Assembly: GCA_963682055.1 (NCBI GenBank)
Contig: OY821745.1
Span: 22,069,342-22,133,341, forward strand
Direction: 5' to 3'
DNA: 64,000 nucleotides
From: Primula veris
Taxonomy: Eukaryota > Streptophyta > Magnoliopsida > Ericales > Primulaceae
Below are positions 21,445 to 33,625 of the stretch, piece by piece. Each line of letters starts with the position of its first letter. Position 1 is the stretch's first letter. The notes beneath the pieces are model-generated. The model worked only from the letters and a program-made list of their open reading frames with translations. It ran no database searches and was not told the origin of the DNA. A program made the position numbers and the translations under genes.

Positions 21445-22724
21445 TGTTGGTCCGTAGGTGTCTAAACCTTAGAGAGGGGGGGGGGGGGGGGGGGGGGGGG
21501 GTCAATAAGGTTTTGTACATTTTTTGCGGAATAAAAAACTATGTGTTATTAACTAAGCAAATTAGTGGATTTTATAACTTAAACAAATTCGTTAACAAAT
21601 AATAGCTAATTTAATTTAAGCAAGCAATGAATTTAAGCAATAAATAATTTGCAAAAAGTAAAAGTTGAGGGAAAAGAAATAACACAAGATTTATAGAGGT
21701 TCGGCAAAACGTGCCTATGTCTTCTCCTCGGATTTCACTTCCGAGTGTTTCACTAAAAATTCGTTCCAAGGTTATAACCTAACGAGCTTGATCAACCAAT
21801 TTAACTCCCCCTCACTTTATGAGTATCCCGAATGAAAAGCCTAGAACTTTTAAGCCACACTTGCTTGAAAAGCTTCTACCCGATCACCCGCTCACAAATG
21901 AGTTTATAAAACACTCTTTTACAAGATTGAATTTGAATGGTTCACTTACTACCAAATAAAATCTCGATGTTTATAAGATAACAATAATAATACACTCGAG
22001 AATGTTTATGAGTATAAGTAAGAAAATGAGTAGTATAAGCTTGAAGAATTTCTTTGTAGGAATTGCTTAATTGTTGTATGATGATTAGGTGCCTTCTACA
22101 ATGGATTTTGGGGCTTTTTGTAGAGCCAAAAAGGTCTATCATTTAATGCATGACCATTGGCAGTTGTTGAGTAGCTTAGCTGCTAGTTTTCAGCAGTTCG
22201 CCCCATTCTCAGGATAAGCTGAAAAGCTGGAATTTGAAATTCTGCAGAAACGATCGGTCGTTTCTGAAAAACGATCGGTCGTTTTTCATCTGTGCTCACT
22301 GGAAGAATTCATACTTAAAACGATCGGTTGTTTTAAGCCTGGCGATCGGTCGTTTTTGTGTTGAGCTCACTGGAAGGATTTCTGCCTAAAACGATCGGTC
22401 GTTTTAGGGTGGCGATCGGTCGTTTTTAGGTTGTGCTCACTGGAAGAATTAAGCACATAAATGATCGATCGTTTAGCCATGATCAGTCGTTTTTTGTATT
22501 TCTGGGAAAGTTTCGGTCTTCTCGACATACTTTGAAAGCCTGTAATTTGTCCGTTTCAAATCCGATTGAGGTTCCGCTTGAACCGTTGGCTTCGTATTTA
22601 CGTAAACTATCATTCCAAACCTTTGACACACTCGATAAATGATTAGTACGCAAAACGAGCTTTTATCATGTTTTACAAATATTGTTATCATCAAAACAAT
22701 CGATTAGAAGAACAACGTTCAACA
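21445..22724 (-). repeat. 5' LTR of element B
   Basis: 1280 bases; it is longer than its partner mainly through a run of 26 G (21476-21501) near its inner end. The partner has only seven or eight G there. Its palindrome array lies at 22249-22495 and matches that of the other LTR base for base. Confidence 0.95.
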
Positions 22725-22729
22725 TGAAG

Positions 22730-24130
22730 TAACGTGTCATAACCCACTCAGTCTTAACTTGATCCCCAAAACTGCACTTAGTGATAAGTAAGTGCATAGA
22801 CTCCCTCAAGTCTAACTAAATGTCAAACGCATTTAATGACTATATGAGATGTCACGATATCATTTATACCTGCTGCAAAATGCTTGCAAGGATAGACGTC
22901 CCTGTCGGACGTCGTGTTCCTGTCATAACATGTTGCTTTGGCCGAACTCGCCAAACAAAGGATGCTGTCGTCGGTCGTCGGTCTATCGTCCTTCCCAAGA
23001 TATGAGGAAGTTGACCGGTTCTTAATTCGTTCAGCCCCAAAGGTGGTGAACTGAAACTCGTTTGTCGGACGAGATTACAAAGGATCTAGGAGATGTGTGA
23101 TTCCTCCTCATCCTGAGAATCTTGAAATATCTATCGATCATGATATCTTAGATGATATTGAAGCGAAACGAGACTGACATTGATTACTTGTTCATATATT
23201 CGGTGACGACTGATAATATGAGCAAATTATGACAGGAAACCATGTACCATTTCCTGAAGTCAACATAGAATAGACTGGACTAATGGAAACTTGCAATCCA
23301 AGTAGTCTCCTTAGCGAAAGTGTGTTCGGACCTGTAGCTTCAACACCACCAATGTTAAACGAGTTCATTTATTTGATTATTCATAAGGAAAAGTGATGAG
23401 AATAATGAGATTGTAGAATGCTCGCCTAGTAGCGCAAGGCTTCTCTCACACCTTGGAACTGATTACGAGATGATTGATTTCCTCGTAATGGACGTTATAA
23501 CGGTCCCCTACTTTATCAGTTTAGTAGTTTCCGAAAAACTGATTATGCAACATGTGATTGTGGTTACTGTTTTATCTCTATGAGAATTTAGACAAATTAA
23601 TCAAGTAGTTTTTGATCACGGAACACGATCTCAATTAAATGAGACGCTCACTATATGGATTAATATAATCTGAGCGGATGTGGTATACCCGTCTAAGTGA
23701 GTACTTGTTTAGCTTGGGATACTTGAACAAGTATTATGCCCTTGCGTGTTTTATTACGCGATCCATTTTTGGATTTGCCTTCGAGATGAAGGATCTTGGG
23801 AAGAAACGGTAGTGACTCGGCCTGATGATCGAGTCCCGTTAAGATTGAATTTAAGTCCATGTTCAGACTACACACACAAGGTGTTATGGCGTTTTAGCCA
23901 TCATGATGCTAAGTCGTCAGATTCTCCCATGATTGTTCGATCACTACACATTGATATAGACCCAGTCCGTCCCTGATGAGACGATGAAGAGATATTGAAC
24001 AATGATGTTCATATCTAAGTACAATAAGCGCATCACTGTACTTGATGTAATGTGCTAGGACGAACATCTCGTATGGTGTGAATGGTATAGCTCGACACAG
24101 CATCGCGCTAACACGCTGCCATCAAAATGG
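22730..24130 (+). pseudogene. Element A reverse transcriptase remnants (after the B insertion)
   Basis: This continues element A's pol after the insertion of B. Recognisable pieces are ARIDVPVG (about 22890), a RLVAQGFS piece (23428-23450), a DFLVMDVIT region and SEKL (23480-23545), and VVRSLHIDIDP (about 23933-23965), in the order of a copia reverse transcriptase. Stops and shifts are frequent. No RNase H end is clearly preserved. Confidence 0.6.
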
Positions 24131-25330
24131 CATAAAATACATTTTCCCATTACCTTAAGGTAACTGTGGATGAGGGCGTGTTTTATCTCATTTTGCGTCA
24201 TCGAGTGTATCAACCCCCTTCGGTACTCGAATTAACGCAACTCTTTTTAGGTTATACCGATACCGGTTACTTATTAGATTCGCATAAGCGATATTCCTAA
24301 CATGGTCTATCTCTACCATTAGAAATAAGGTGATATCTTAGAGGTCTTGGAATGACTCCAAACGAATCACTCTGGTTTATTCGTGCTCTATGAGACGACT
24401 AGAGAGTGTATATAGCTTCGAGATAGTATTAGCCATATTTGAATTACATATGCTCTGACTCATGATCCAGATAAAACACTTGTCATATAAAACAACTATT
24501 TGTTATCAATCAAGAGAGACATGACTAAATTATGCTATTTAACATTTATCGTCGAAACAAATCTTCACATATGAAGTTTAAGAGCATCCTGTCGAATGCT
24601 CATTTTATTCCACGTTATATTTTCTTGCCTCCAGTCGTTTGCAAGTAAATGAGTCATCCAGTCGAATGTTCGTACTCTTTCTTGGAATATGAAATCTTTG
24701 CACTCAGTCGTATGCAAGTGAGGGGGAGTATCCAGATGAATGCTTGTTGCATTAATTACTACTTAGTCGAAATTCTTGCATCTTGTCATGTGCAAGTGAG
24801 GGGAGCATCCAGTCGCATGCTCGTGTACTTTTTTTTTGTCCTTAGACCAAGGTTTTTTTTCATCGGGTTTTCCTTAACAAGATTTTTTGCGAGACACGTT
24901 CCCATCGTATCTCACTTAAGATTGCCAAAATTAGGGGGAGTGTCATGTTGTATACTTTTTACCACTGTGTACTTTTTTGTCCTTCAACTAGAGGTTTTTC
25001 CCACTGGATTTACTCTGGTAAGTTTTTGATGAGGGACCTATTTTGTGGTTGATACCTACTACTACCACTGTTGCACTCTTTTTCCTTCGATCAGAGATTT
25101 TTTCATTGGGTTTGCTCTGACAAGGTTTTGATGAGGCACATTATTTTGTGGTTAGTTACTTACAAGGTATTTCGGTAAATATCATTCGGCTACACAATTT
25201 CTCCTAGGTACCGATTTTGTCCCATATTGGGTTTTTCGGCTCTAAGGTTTTTATGTGTTTAACACTGTGAATAAACTCAATTCACATCGACATCATGAAG
25301 AAGAAGAAATCAAGACGTCCAATGGGGGAG
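24131..25330 (+). repeat. 3' non-coding part of element A with short direct repeats
   Basis: Two families of direct repeats are visible. One, around 24630-24825, contains GCAAGTGAGGGGGAG followed by TATCCAG, three copies. The other, around 24840-25140, repeats a GGTTTTT(C)ATCGGGTTT(T)... motif ending GATGAGGCAC, also about three copies. Purine-rich GGGGGAG strings recur (24723, 24934, 25324), the last being the polypurine tract of the element. Confidence 0.6.
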
Positions 25331-25546
25331 TGTTGTAAGATATTATTGGCCATCTTGGGCCTTACTCTATTGGGTCTATCTTGATTTTTTTAGCATATGT
25401 ACCATACCCTCTATTATATAAAGAGGGTTATGGGTCTCTTGATGTAATTTTTCTACACTTATCAATGAATAAAAGACGACTATTTTATCTCTCTATACTT
25501 GTATCTCCATATCTATATATATATATAGCTAATATGTCACGCAACA
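25331..25546 (+). repeat. 3' LTR of element A
   Basis: 216 bases, TGTTGTAAGA to CGCAACA, followed by the target-site duplication TTACC. It matches 9406-9620 along its length with scattered substitutions. Confidence 0.93.
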
Positions 25547-25551
25547 TTACC

Positions 25552-26230
25552 TTCTTTTTTATCAATTGTATATAAAACTCAACCTCTACGTTCTTGTATA
25601 ACATAAAAAAAAAAAAAAAAGCCAAAGTTAATCGCATAATAAATGATTTTTTTTTTATATATATATACCATACATTTATCTACATATTCCAATAATCATT
25701 TATAAAATAAACTCATACATTATTGAATTTAAAGTAAATATAAGAAATAGCGCACACTGAACATCAAATCTAATAAATTGTCGTTTTAGTCAACATTATT
25801 GTTTTCTACCATGAAATTAGGTAAAATACGTGTTAATGTTAATAAACATATGGACAATGTCTTAAAAATTCAAAATTTGAGAAAAATAGAAAAAAGACAC
25901 ATATAAGGTGGCGTCATAACAGAGAAATAAGACTCGAATTCCCACTTATAAAATGTTTGGGATACCGAGTTGCCAAGTTCTTTCGGATCGTGTCAAGTTA
26001 TTTGGTCATCATTCACTTTAATTTAAGTTGTTTCAACTCTATCAAACATGAACCAAAAAAAGAATAAATGAAATAACACATAGTCAATTAATAATCGTTA
26101 AATAAGAAATGGTAGTAACATAGAAAAAAGAAACAAAATCTGTTTTTTTTTTTTTCTGCATGATAAGTGATAACTAGCTAAACAACACAGAGCCTTTTGT
26201 ACCTCTATTAAATAAATTAGCCATTATTTA
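25552..26230. other. AT-rich spacer and putative Makorin promoter
   Basis: No gene is seen. The last 100 bases (26200-26303), with AT-rich blocks and then a CT-rich leader (TTTTCTCTCTCTACACC), are the likely promoter and 5' UTR of the Makorin gene. Confidence 0.45.
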
Positions 26231-26303
26231 AATAATTTCACCATTTCAGCGATCAAACTCTGTTCACCTTCGAGTTAGGTTTTCATTTTCTCTCTCTACA
26301 CCA

Positions 26304-29300
26304 ATGCCAAGGAGGTAATTAGATTCTTTTATTTCAACTAATATATCCATTTTATAGATTCCAATATTCAATTGTCGAAGATCCTGTTGTTTGTTTTCAT
26401 TTTTATTTTTATATTTTTTGTTATTTTTTGCAGGTTTTTATGCTGATCATATGAATTTGTAGGCTTTGATCATTTAACCAAATTTCATGCTAATAAATGT
26501 GGAGGATTAAGATTTGATCGCGTTATTAATTAATTAATAGTTTCTTTTTTTTGAATCTTTTTTACGCAAACGTGTGTATATGTAGGTATTTGCGTTCCGC
26601 AAGCTTCAATTAGCTATTGAATCGAATTTGAGTTTCTATTTTCTACTGCTTCTTTTTTTTTTCTGCTTATTTTAGTGCTTTTCTACGGTGATCATGTAAG
26701 CTTTTGATCGGGTAACCAAATTTCATGCTAATAAATGTGGAGGATTAAGATTTGATCGCGTTATTAATTAATTAATAGTTTATTTTTTTCGAATCAATTT
26801 TACGCCAAACTTGTGTATATGTAGGTATTTGCGTTCCGCAAGCTTCAATTAGCTATTTAATCGAATTTGAGTTTCTATTTTCTACTTCTTTTTTTTTTTT
26901 TTGCTTATTTTAGTGCTTTTCTACGGTGATCATGTAAGCTTTTGATCGTGTAACCAAATTTCATGCTAATATATGTGGAGGATTAAGATTTGATCGCGTT
27001 ATTAATTAATTAATAGTTTATTTTTTTCGAATCAATTTTACGCCAAACGTGTGTATATGTAGGTATTTGCGTTCCGCAAGCTTCAGTTAGCTATTTAATC
27101 GAATTTGAGTTTCTATTTTCTACTTCTTTTTTTTTTTGCTTATTTTTGCGCTTTTCTACGGAGATCATGTGAATTTGTAAGCTTTGATCGTGTAGCCAAA
27201 TTTTATGCTAATAAATGTGGAGGGTTAAGATTTGATCGCTTTATTAAGAAATTAATAATTCAATTTTTCCGACTCAATTTTACTCCAAATGTATGTATAT
27301 GTAGGTATTTGTGTTCCACAAGCTTCGATCAGCTATTTAGTCGAATTTGAGTTTCTATTTTCTACATTTTTTTTATAATTATTCTACATAGTGTGGATTA
27401 CTAGGATAATTGTTTTAAGAGCTTTGTATCGTATATCTATTATTACTAGCTGAGTCACATTTTTTCCTATAATTGGTTTATGATGGAAATGTTGTATTGA
27501 GTATATTAGAATATGCAGGAGGGGATATTCGTTAGAACTCGAATGTGGAATATTGTTTGTTAGATATGATATTTAGAGACACCCCAGTAGTTAATTATTG
27601 CCTATGTTGTTAGCTGATTTGAGATTTGTAAAAATTATTTACAAGTTTTGTCGCACGGAAAAATGGTGATTCTAAATAATTTTGACACAGTTTATTGGGA
27701 TATATAATTGGTTGTTTGGCTGTATCTTTTAAACTCAGAGAATTTTATATTTGCTTGTAAGATGCTGACCGTTTGGTTGTTCATCTTAAAAGCTGAGGGT
27801 TTAGGGTTCGAGGAATCCAATTTTTTTTATCAAATCTCAAATAAGCTTGTTTATTTTCTCTAAAATGTAACCAAACAAGCCCTAAGTTAGAAGTTCAGTT
27901 TTTCTGGTTGATCTTGTTTTTTTAATGCTGGTTAAAAGGGTGAAATAGCAAATGTTTATTCTTATCTTTGACCCATTGCACTGCTGATCATGGAAATATT
28001 GTTTTTCTACAACTTAGTCTTTAAATTTCAGTGGGATGACCAAGTTAACCCTGAGAGTTCTGATGCTATTATTAGTGTTGCAAACGAACGGAACCACTCA
28101 TAAACATTTTGTATTTGACTATTGAACAGTTTGTTTCATGTTTGTTTGTTAAACAAAATGAACATGAACAGAAAATATAACGTTGATTAAATAAACACAC
28201 CAAACTTTTAACACGACACCTTTCATTTGTTTAAGAGCTCGGTTCGTTAAAAATTCAAAAAATAAGTCCAATTCATTATTATTATGTGTTAATAAAAATA
28301 TGCATGACATTTGTTTTACAGTAAGCCAAAATATTGAAAACCCACAAATATATAATTATTTTTGCATATGAACTATGTTAACAAGGAGGCATTTTTGTAA
28401 GTCCAAAACTTGAGAATTCTAACAAATGTTTAAGTTTATATGTAAATTAATGTTCTGGTTATACCGTGATAGCATATATAATTTTTGTGAACCGAGTCTA
28501 AACCCAACTTTGTAAGACTTATGTTGTTAACAAACCATTCATGAACAAATTATTGTTTGTTTGCGAAGCATTCGGTTCATGTTATAAACGAACGTAACCA
28601 AATATGAACAAACATTCTTCGTAAACGAACGAACATTGACAATGCCGGCGTTTGTTTGTTCAGTTCATTTGCAGCTCTAGCTATCATAATTTGGTTATTT
28701 TTGCTTTAATTAATCAAATGTTATATTGCAACACAATTCGGAGATAACAACTTTGTAATGTATCTTTTTTAATTTTCAACATCATTTTTCCTTAGGCAGC
28801 AGAGAAAGAGAGCATGGGTGACATAGATTTTTGCTCCTTCTCTTTGCAGGGTTCTTTGCAAGTTTTTTGTTCATGGAGCGTGTCTGAAAGGCGACCATTG
28901 TGAGTTTTTGCATGATTGGAATGCTCCAGCAAATAATGTATAAGTTTCTGCCTTTTGCTTTGAAATTTTCAGCTCTCTCTGTATCTGTAATCTATCTATC
29001 TATCTATATATACATATATATCTTACCGTAGTTGGAATATTCTGTAGGTGTGTACCTTCTATCAGAAAGGAATCCGTAGTTATGGAAGCTGCTGCAGATA
29101 CGATCACATTAAAGTATCCCGGCCACATTTCTGCAACGGGTTATCATCTGCAAATTCCCTCCAATCAGCCAGCTCCGATCATGTTACTATAACACATCCT
29201 TCAAAACTTACTGCCACAAGCGAGCCTCTCTCCCCCCAAGAGGAAGCAGAGACAGAAACGCATAATCCTGATAAACCAATCTGCTCATTTGCTGCTGCTG

Positions 29301-32259
29301 GTATATGTCCACGTGGAGAGAAATGCCCTCATCTCCATGGCGATATATGCTCCTCTTGTGGAAAATATTGCTTGCATCCTTACAGACTTCTAGAGAGAGA
29401 AGACCACATCGCGCTTTGCCGTAAAAAGGAAAACCACCTAGACGCTTTGAAGTATAGCCAAGATATCGAGTGCAGTGTGTGCCTTGAGCTGGTTCTTTCG
29501 AAATCAACAGCCTTTGAGAGGAAGTTTGGATTGTTATCGGAGTGTGACCATCCATTTTGCATAACTTGTATCAGAAACTGGCGTAGTAGCTCACCGTCTT
29601 TTGGGATGGATGTTAATTCTACCTTGAGGACATGTTCTATATGTCGAAAACTTTCTTTCTTTGTCATCCCTAGTCTAACTTGGTATTCGACACAAGAAGA
29701 AAAGTTGGAAATCATTAACAGTTATAAAGCAAAACTAAGGTACTACTTTAAAGTGTCCACACAAGGGTTTAATTTCCTGTTTGTTATTCGATAAAAAAAT
29801 TCTTATCTAAAGTAAGTTGAATCTAAATACAAATTAATTGATTAAAAAAAATGGTAACACCTTTCGATTATTCATGCAGAAACTGCTTGTAGAGAACCAG
29901 CATGAGAGTTTGGCATTTGTTAGACATTAACTATTAGGGAACTGTATTCGAACTGGTTAGGTTATCCATAATTTATAGCAAATGAATTAATACATGACGT
30001 TTAAGTCATGATGTATTTAGTGTTGCATGCTGTTTCATCAGTTCTGGGTAATGGATTTAGTTTCTTTCATTGTTTAGCGTTTTCAAGCTCTTTGTGTTTT
30101 TAGTCTTTCTGTTGATCGCAGAGACTTTCTGTTTTAGGTCTATTGATTGCAAGCATTTCGACTTTGGGAATGGAACCTGTCCTTTTGGGTCTAGCTGTTT
30201 CTATAAGGTCAGTGGTGATTGTTTTTACGATGCATCCACTGCCTTATGTTGTCTATCGTATCTTTACAAGTGGTTTTTATTGTTTGAGAGCGTTCCCTTG
30301 CATATGGATGTTAGCAATTCATCATCCGAATGTTAAATTTAGAGACTGGGTGCTTTCTCTCATAACTCTTTTGTAAGAAATGAATCATACACAATGAATT
30401 ATATAAGGGTAGGGTTCAGTTTCCAAAGGATGAATGTTACGAAAAGGAACACTTTGATTTAGAAATTTTAAATCAAAGTAAGAATTTTAAGAGTGATTGA
30501 GAAATTTCATATCAAATCAGCTGTCAAGCTCCAGTACCGTAAACAAGAAGTAATAAAAGGGGTATTGTATATCACTTGAAACTAAACATGAGCAATTACC
30601 AAAAGATTTCTCGCCGTAATTGCCAAATGGTGGTGACGGTCCCTTACACTACTTCAATCCTTGGTGGGTGATGTATATGTGTAATTTACATTGTGGAATT
30701 AATAATCTTGTTGTCTTTCAAAGCTTCAAGATTCATGTTGATTCGTGATAAAGAGTATGCCGCTTTTATTTGACAGTTTCAGCTTATAGATATGAGATGG
30801 AACAGTAAAATTTATGAGGAACAATAGTATTCCTTAGATGCATCAGATGCGACAAAAGCTATATAATTTTTTTTCCTTCTTTAAATATCATCCTTTACTT
30901 CAGAAGTACCAAACTGCACTCTGTAGGCATCTGCACAAGGTCCACTCTCTTATATTCGAAAACTGTTAGATAATAAATAAGAGACCAGTTCTAGGAAGTT
31001 TCGGTGTATTGGGATGCATCAATGGAGATATGTTTTTTAGATGTTTAGATTACTACTGCTTTTAAGTTGTCTAAAGTTGAGGTTTTTAATGTTTACTTTT
31101 TTTAGGGGGAGAAAAAAAGTGTTGCCTATAATTAGAAGGTTCAGTTGCAATTGATATGCAATGCTAAGAGGATTAGGCTAACTTTTCTCCCAAAATGCCC
31201 TTCCCCCCCTTTTTTATCGTTCTTTTTCCGGTTATTGCAGTATTAGACATAGCATGATGCTAGCACATAAGTTAATTACTTTCCATCACCTTATGTCTAT
31301 TGTCTCTCTATTGTCAAGGCACGTCCTCTCTCTCTCTCTCCTGACACTTGTATGTTGTAGAACACTGATAATTATCTGTGTTGGCAACACTTGTGCTGTG
31401 TTAAACATGCATGCATTAATTTATTAATGATTAACATTCTGTTAAAGGAGAGAAATGGGTTCTCCATCATGTTTAACTTAAGTTTCAAGAGTAGGACCTT
31501 AATAGTGGTTTTAATTGTTCAAAAAATTTGGTCTTATTCTTTTTGGTGATTAATTTCTTGGTCCGGGTTTGCAGCTTCTATATGGTTGTCCCTTGTTTGG
31601 AAAAAAATGGTTTAATTAATTCGATATTGTAATGTTGATGTTGTCTCGTTAATGATAGAGAGTAATTACAAAAAATTATTGAACAATACTTGTAAAACTA
31701 GGTCCTATAACCCTCGCATACCAGACACTGTCACGGTTGCCTGTGCGATATATCTTGTTGTTTTCTGAAGATACTAATTTATGTAACTGATTCAGTATCG
31801 ATGTGATTGTTTCAATTGATTTAGCATACCAGACACTGTCAGTGTTGCCTGTGCAATCTTGTTCTTTTGAAGATGCTAAGTTAATTAATGTGACTGATTT
31901 GGTATCGAGTTAAGAAACTACCTATGATGTGTACATGAATGCTAATCAAAATTTTATCCCACAGCATACATATCGTGATGGTCGTTTGGAAGAAGTTGTT
32001 TTGCGTCATCTGGGTGCTGAAGATGGGGACACTGTGATTGCGAAGGATATGAGGTTGTCCTTCGCCTTTTCCCTTATCGTTTGCTTTTACCCTCTTTTTT
32101 TTTTCTTTTTTCTGAAATGACCCCTTCTTTGTTTGATAAGGTTTTTGATGGATATATGATCAAACCCTTTTTTTTTTCTTTTTTATTGATGTTCCTAGAC
32201 TCTCAGATTTCCTCAGCAGCATGAGTATTATGAGAAGAAAATGTTTCAGCTTCCAGTAA
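26304..32259 (+). CDS. MKRN: Makorin-type RING/C3H E3 ubiquitin ligase, six coding exons
   Basis: Coding exons inferred from splice signals are 26304-26314, 28850-28937, 29048-29739, 30138-30207, 31965-32053 and 32199-32259, all with GT...AG introns and matching phases, giving 336 residues (plant makorins are about 320-350). In order: C3H finger 1 (Cys7, Cys15, Cys21, His25), C3H finger 2 (Cys35, Cys49, His53), C3H finger 3 (Cys112, Cys120, Cys126, His130), a makorin-type Cys-His segment, a C3HC4 RING (Cys175 to Cys232, ECSVCLELV ... CSICRK) and C3H finger 4 (Cys268, Cys278, Cys284, His288, the His in the next exon). Makorins attach ubiquitin to targets and bind RNA; plant members are linked to seed development. 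Finger 2 has Arg43 where its second cysteine is expected. Exon 1 is only 11 coding bases. The gene appears intact and is the clearest host gene here. Confidence 0.9.
26440..27370. repeat. Four-copy tandem repeat in Makorin intron 1
   Basis: A unit of about 235-240 bases occurs four times. Each contains CCAAATTTCATGCTAATAAA, GGAGGATTAAGATTTGATCG and GGTATTTGCGTTCCGCAAGC and ends in a poly-T tract. The last copy is the most diverged. The unit is internal to the 2.5-kb first intron. Confidence 0.92.
28073..28679. mobile_element. hAT-type MITE in Makorin intron 1
   Basis: The ends TAGTGTTGCAAACGAAC and, reversed, TAGAGCTGCAAATGAAC form imperfect terminal inverted repeats of hAT style, flanked by the 8-base duplication GCTATTAT / GCTATCAT (28065-28072 and 28680-28687, one mismatch). 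The interior has many GTTTGTTTG / AACGAACG stretches. No coding frame is present. Confidence 0.8.
30208..31964. other. Makorin intron 4, with a 100-base direct repeat at its 3' end
   Basis: A long intron with no gene inside. Near its end AGCATACCAGACACTGTCA with GTTGCCTGTGC recurs: copies start at about 31717 and 31825 and extend to about 31915. It also contains a CT microsatellite (31328-31341). Confidence 0.6.
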
Positions 32260-33234
32260 TTTTCAGGTAGTGAACATGTTTTGCCTTCTAAATCCTTTGG
32301 CTTTGGCATGTCGATGCATTACTGTTGTGGATTACAAGATGGTTGCTTTGTCATACTATTAAAGTTATGTAATTGTTCATATGAATGGATAAATTGGAAA
32401 CGAGATGAGCATGACCCTCTTCATGTTCTGTTTGTTTGCTTTGTGCTTATTTAAAACAAAGGAATGGAGGAAGCAAATTTGTTCATGAATACCTTGTATC
32501 ATTTTCATCCCTAGAACCCATAAGAGAGAGTCGCATTTTCCTCTTCCTGTTTGTGATTGAAATTCTCTGCAGTCTTTATACTATAAGCTAAAACTGTCAG
32601 TTTATCAAAACAGCACCATTTTGATGTTTTAGTGGTTTAAATTTTTAACATTAAACAGATGTTACTTTATCTGTTACTCTCAACTGGTGCGAAGTACTTC
32701 TCTCACCAAAACCACCTTCCCCTTGGTAGCCAAAATAATCCAATTACAAGTTAAAAAAATTCAAAATTATGACAGGTTAATGTTTCGAAAGCTTGATGGA
32801 TATAGTTTCTTGACAAGATCAATCGATTCCTTTTTGATTGATGAACAAGCAATCCCTGGTATCAAAATACATAGGACTCTACTTCTTTAGGGGGGTGGGT
32901 ACTTTTGATACGTTTAATGATGAGTATTTTTAAAAGATAGTATTTATATTTTGCCCGCATGTCACTATCTTGTTACTTGTCTCTTTGGTGATTCGACGTT
33001 AAGCATGATTAGTAGCTTGGCTTAAAAGCATCAAGTATTGAGGTACATATAGAATTTCTAAGTACACTATAACTCTCCCTCTGTTCATGTGTATGATGGA
33101 TCCTGATCGTTCAATTTAGCTTATGGAAGCATTTAAATTGCCAATTGGGATAGACATCCCGCTGTGCTGAGCTGAGTGATTTAATAACTTTTTTGGGTTT
33201 TACGAATGGAGCTGTATGGTATGTTTAATTGTAG
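32260..33234. other. Makorin 3' UTR and spacer
   Basis: AT-rich sequence after the Makorin stop codon. A further splice-like donor (TTTTCAGGTAGTG) directly after the stop could mark an intron in the 3' UTR. No second gene can be supported. Confidence 0.4.
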
Positions 33235-33439
33235 CATGTAACCAGGGCCGGCCTGAGCTGCAGCCAAAACAGCCGGCCAGCTTAGGCGCGGCTGCCGGAA
33301 AGGGCGCCGAAATTTATTTTTTTATTATAATTGTATATATATAGTTTTTCAGATAGGGCGCCGAAATTTATTTTTTACTATAATTATATATATAGTTTTT
33401 TTTTATGCAATATGATATTTTAGTGCGCATTTTCTGTCT

Positions 33440-33625
33440 GTGAAGCGCATGTAGCGCAGTGGTTACCATGCGTCTGTTTTATTGAATAGGTCATCTGATT
33501 GAGTCTTTCTTTTACTTTTATTATTTTGAATTGTAAAAAAAAAACAATTATGTTGCTGTTGAGGCTCGAACGTGTGACCTAAAAGGTAGATTAGTAAGGC
33601 TCTACCATTAACCCACATCAAATTT
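33440..33625. mobile_element. Two tRNA-like SINE heads in inverted orientation
   Basis: On the plus strand TAGCGCAGTGG (33451) resembles a tRNA A box and GATTGAGTC (33495) a weak B box. On the minus strand the stretch 33605-33560 has GGTAGAGCC and then GGTCACACGTTCGAGCC, a good B box. An A/T-rich spacer separates them. They may be remnants of two SINEs or one tRNA-derived fold; both readings are tentative. Confidence 0.35.

Larger units (their letters stand above)
13017..22724 (-). mobile_element. Element B: Sirevirus-type Ty1/copia retrotransposon with ORF3
   Basis: Two LTRs of about 1.26 and 1.28 kb enclose gag, pol and a third gene, all on the minus strand. The target-site duplication TGAAG flanks it perfectly (13012-13016 and 22725-22729). 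The primer-binding site GCTCTGATACCA (21431-21442, complementary to initiator Met-tRNA when read on the minus strand) sits next to the right-hand LTR, confirming the orientation. The extra gene after pol, repeated polypurine tracts and LTR palindromes are known traits of the Sirevirus genus. Gag has a premature stop and gag and pol are out of register, so this copy is probably not autonomous. Confidence 0.95.
9406..25546 (+). mobile_element. Element A: decayed Ty1/copia LTR retrotransposon, host to nested insertions
   Basis: Both LTRs start TGTTGTA and end with CA (9406-9620 and 25331-25546), and both flanks carry the 5-base target-site duplication TTACC (9401-9405 and 25547-25551). A polypurine tract AATGGGGGAG lies immediately before the 3' LTR. 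The LTRs differ at roughly a tenth of positions by eye, so the insertion is old. About 10.1 kb of its 16.1 kb comes from later insertions (the MITE at 11310 and Sirevirus B at 13017). Its own coding region is full of stops but still reads as gag, integrase and reverse transcriptase in copia order on the plus strand. Confidence 0.93.

Noticed and set aside
9406..25546. A single 16-kb giant retrotransposon
   Set aside because: The second LTR pair with its own TGAAG duplication and opposite strand shows two elements, one nested in the other.
32687..32890. A small gene of 67 codons after Makorin
   Set aside because: No recognisable domain, no promoter features, composition like the surrounding spacer.
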